Assembly (NCBI GenBank): GCA_021325365.1 | Contig: JAJPHF010000201.1 | Coordinates: 1-9,791 of the forward strand | DNA: 9,791 nucleotides | Origin: Pseudomonadota bacterium | GTDB taxonomy: Bacteria; Chloroflexota; UBA6077; JAJPHF01 | Direction: 5' to 3' | Part shown: positions 7,395 through 9,791 of the stretch, piece after piece | How the letters are laid out: each line of letters begins with the position of its first letter | Position numbering within the stretch: the stretch's first letter is position 1 | Position numbers and translations under genes: made by a program | Notes under the pieces: model-generated | Databases searched by the model: none | What the model saw: only the letters and a program-made list of their open reading frames with translations | Told to the model about the DNA's origin: nothing

Positions 7395-7503
7395 CGGTTT
7401 TCGTCTGCGTTGAGCCGTGAGGTAGGGCAGGGGACGAGCCCCTGCCGCCCCCCGCCCCTGCCGGGCTCGATCGCCCCGGAAAGCGCTATCGGTGCGAAAA
7501 CCG
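7395..7503 (-). promoter_or_regulatory. Structured leader of the LCP gene, possible regulatory RNA element
   Basis: Nested complementary arms can fold the minus-strand transcript. The outer stem is CGGTTTTCG (7503-7495) with CGAAAACCG (7403-7395), 9 bp perfect. The middle stem is GAGCC (7468-7464) with GGCTC (7416-7412), extended past a small internal loop by GCG (7474-7472) with CGC (7409-7407). The inner hairpin is GGCAGGGG/CCCCTGCC at 7426-7446 with a 5-nt loop; a second copy of its CCCCTGCC arm at 7455-7462 (+) offers an alternative pairing. The outer stem would begin a few nucleotides after the predicted transcription start. I do not recognise a known riboswitch or ncRNA consensus. Chance pairing in GC-rich DNA, or paired protein-binding sites, are alternatives. 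Confidence 0.4.
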
Positions 7504-7516
7504 GTTAACGCGGGCA

Positions 7517-7545
7517 ATTATACGAGCCCGCCTGCTGCCGGGTAA
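7517..7545 (-). promoter_or_regulatory. Candidate promoter of the LCP gene
   Basis: The minus strand reads TATAAT at 7522-7517, a perfect -10 hexamer in otherwise GC-rich DNA. A weak -35, TTACCC (7545-7540, 3 of 6), lies exactly 17 nt upstream. The predicted start, near 7510, leaves a leader of about 170 nt before the chosen LCP start. Confidence 0.5.
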
Positions 7546-7566
7546 GGATTGCGTCGGTACGGTCTA

Positions 7567-8601
7567 CTAGGAGATGCGGTGCAGTTCGCGCGCGGCCGCC
7601 AGCACCGCGTCGGCGTCCCGCGGCGGCGGCGCGGCGGGCGGCGCCCCGAGCGGATCGCCGATCGGCGCCTGGCCCGCCAGCACCTGACACGTCGCCACCA
7701 CCGATGCCGCCACCGCGCCGAGATTGTAGCCGCCCTCGAGCAGCGCCACCAGCCGCCCCCCGCATAGCTCGCGCGCCAGCGCGCACAGCCGCTCGACCAG
7801 CGCCACGTAGCCATCCACCGTCAGCCGCATGTTCGCTAGCGGGTCGCTGAAATGCGCGTCATAGCCCGCCGACACCAGGATCAGGTCCGGCCGCCAGCGC
7901 CGCGCCAGCGGCGCCAGCACCTCGTCGAACGCCCGCCCGTACACCGCGTCCCCGCACCCCGGCGGCAGCGGCAGGTTCACGCTGTAGCCCTTGCCCGCCC
8001 CGACGCCTGTCTCGCCCAGCCGCCCCGTCCCCGGATACAGCGGGAACTGGTGCGTTGAGAACAGGATCACGTCGTCGCGCGCGTAGAAGATGTCCTGCGT
8101 CCCGTTGCCGTGGTGTACGTCGAAGTCCACGATCAGCACGCGCTCGGCGCCGCCGCGCGCCCGCGCCCACGCGGCCGCCACCGCCACGTTGTTGAACAGG
8201 CAGAACCCCATCGCGCGGTCGGGCAGCGCGTGATGCCCCGGCGGGCGCACGAGCGCGAAGGCGTTCGCCTGCCGCCCGCTCAGCACGGCCTCGGCCCCCG
8301 CGATCCCCGCCCCCGCGGCCAGCAGCGCCGCCTCGTACGACGCCGCCGCCACGAAGGTGTCGGCGTCGATCCAGCCGCCGCCGTCCGCCGCGATGGCCCG
8401 CACGGCCCGGACGTGGGCCGGCGTATGCACCCGCTCCAGGTCTGCCAGCTCCGCGGGCGGCGGCTCGGCCACCGCCACGTCGCTCAGCAGCCCGTACCGC
8501 TGCAGCTGCGCCCACGCCGTCTCCAGCCGCGCCGGCGACTCCGGGTGCCCTGCCGCCGCGTGCGCCAGGTACTTCGGCGAATAGTACAGTCCAGTCGTCA
8601 T
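7567..8601 (-). CDS. Zinc-dependent histone deacetylase / AcuC-family deacetylase
   Basis: 344 residues, a full-length single-domain member of the arginase-deacetylase fold family (class II HDAC-like, AcuC, acetylpolyamine amidohydrolase). It removes acetyl or other acyl groups from lysines or polyamines; the substrate cannot be told from sequence. All catalytic elements are present: RPPGHHA with H123/H124, GFCLFNN (132-138), DFDVHHGNGTQ with D159, zinc ligands D161 and H163, SAGYDAH with zinc ligand D248, and EGGYN with the transition-state Tyr292. The start ATG (8599-8601) has GGAGG at 8607-8611 (5-nt spacing). It lies 68 bp after ftsH on the same strand, but an intrinsic terminator fills that gap, so it needs read-through or a promoter in the ftsH tail. 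A role in reversing acetylation of metabolic enzymes, as known for AcuC, is possible but unproven. Confidence 0.93.
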   Translation of the reverse strand: MTTGLYYSPKYLAHAAAGHPESPARLETAWAQLQRYGLLSDVAVAEPPPAELADLERVHTPAHVRAVRAIAADGGGWIDADTFVAAASYEAALLAAGAGIAGAEAVLSGRQANAFALVRPPGHHALPDRAMGFCLFNNVAVAAAWARARGGAERVLIVDFDVHHGNGTQDIFYARDDVILFSTHQFPLYPGTGRLGETGVGAGKGYSVNLPLPPGCGDAVYGRAFDEVLAPLARRWRPDLILVSAGYDAHFSDPLANMRLTVDGYVALVERLCALARELCGGRLVALLEGGYNLGAVAASVVATCQVLAGQAPIGDPLGAPPAAPPPRDADAVLAAARELHRIS

Positions 8602-8619
8602 TTTGGCCTCCGCCCAGGA

Positions 8620-8652
8620 GAAACAAAAACGGGGCCCCGCTTGGGGCCCCGT
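8620..8652 (-). terminator. Intrinsic terminator of ftsH
   Basis: Reading on the minus strand, stem ACGGGGCCCC (8652-8643), a 4-nt loop, then GGGGCCCCGT (8638-8629), followed directly by TTTTTGTTT (8628-8620). A perfect 10-bp GC-rich stem plus U-tract makes a textbook intrinsic terminator 17 bp after the ftsH stop. On the plus strand no T-run follows. Confidence 0.92.
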
Positions 8653-8669
8653 CTCGTCGTCGCGTCGGC

Positions 8670-9791
<1,122 letters not shown>

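Larger units (their letters stand above)
7339..7566. other. Intergenic region and long leader of the LCP gene
   Basis: No gene is visible in these 228 bp. Reading on the minus strand from the deacetylase stop, they hold a promoter with a perfect TATAAT, then a roughly 170-nt leader containing nested inverted repeats, then the LCP Shine-Dalgarno. No intrinsic terminator with a T-run is seen after the deacetylase gene. Confidence 0.6.

Noticed and set aside
7426..7446. The GGCAGGGG/CCCCTGCC hairpin as terminator of the deacetylase gene
   Set aside because: It lies about 120 bp after the stop, downstream of a perfect TATAAT promoter box, and no T-run follows it on the minus strand.

Overview
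The window is a stretch of high-GC bacterial chromosome with six complete genes and one gene cut by the right edge. All genes read as ordinary chromosomal genes. I see no transposase, integrase, CRISPR array, tRNA or rRNA. The gene set suggests Chloroflexota or a similar high-GC, deep-branching bacterium: a short LDH-like malate dehydrogenase of 309 residues, a GTP-type PEP carboxykinase, a membrane-anchored PD40 propeller protein, and an LCP protein with a long Pro-rich linker. That placement is an inference from protein style, not a computed phylogeny.

Left block (1-3344), the oxaloacetate node. A GTP-dependent PEP carboxykinase gene (309-2168, +) converges on a malate dehydrogenase gene (2250-3179, -). 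A perfect 32-bp palindrome lies between their stops and probably serves both as terminator. Malate dehydrogenase makes oxaloacetate from malate, and PEP carboxykinase turns oxaloacetate into PEP. mdh has its own candidate promoter, with a 21-bp inverted repeat overlapping the -35. A 16-bp inverted repeat lies upstream of pckG.

Middle block (3345-7566), the cell envelope. A Tat-exported acetamidase/formamidase-family protein (3345-4607, -) is divergent from a membrane-anchored TolB-like propeller protein (4819-6048, +). The propeller gene converges, with only 9 bp between stops, on an LCP (LytR-CpsA-Psr) protein (6058-7338, -). Behind a perfect TATAAT box, the LCP gene has a long leader with several nested inverted repeats. 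It also lacks part of the usual LCP phosphate/metal-binding motif.

Right block (7567-9791): a zinc-dependent histone-deacetylase/AcuC-family deacetylase (7567-8601, -) follows the 3' part of ftsH (8670-9791, -, 5' end outside the window). A textbook intrinsic terminator for ftsH ends only 18 bp before the deacetylase start codon.

Most of the window is housekeeping. I did not find a convincing new multi-gene system. The points most worth a second look are the LCP leader structure, the altered LCP active-site motif, the operator-like palindrome on the mdh promoter, the Tat signal on the amidase, and the terminator placed inside the deacetylase leader.
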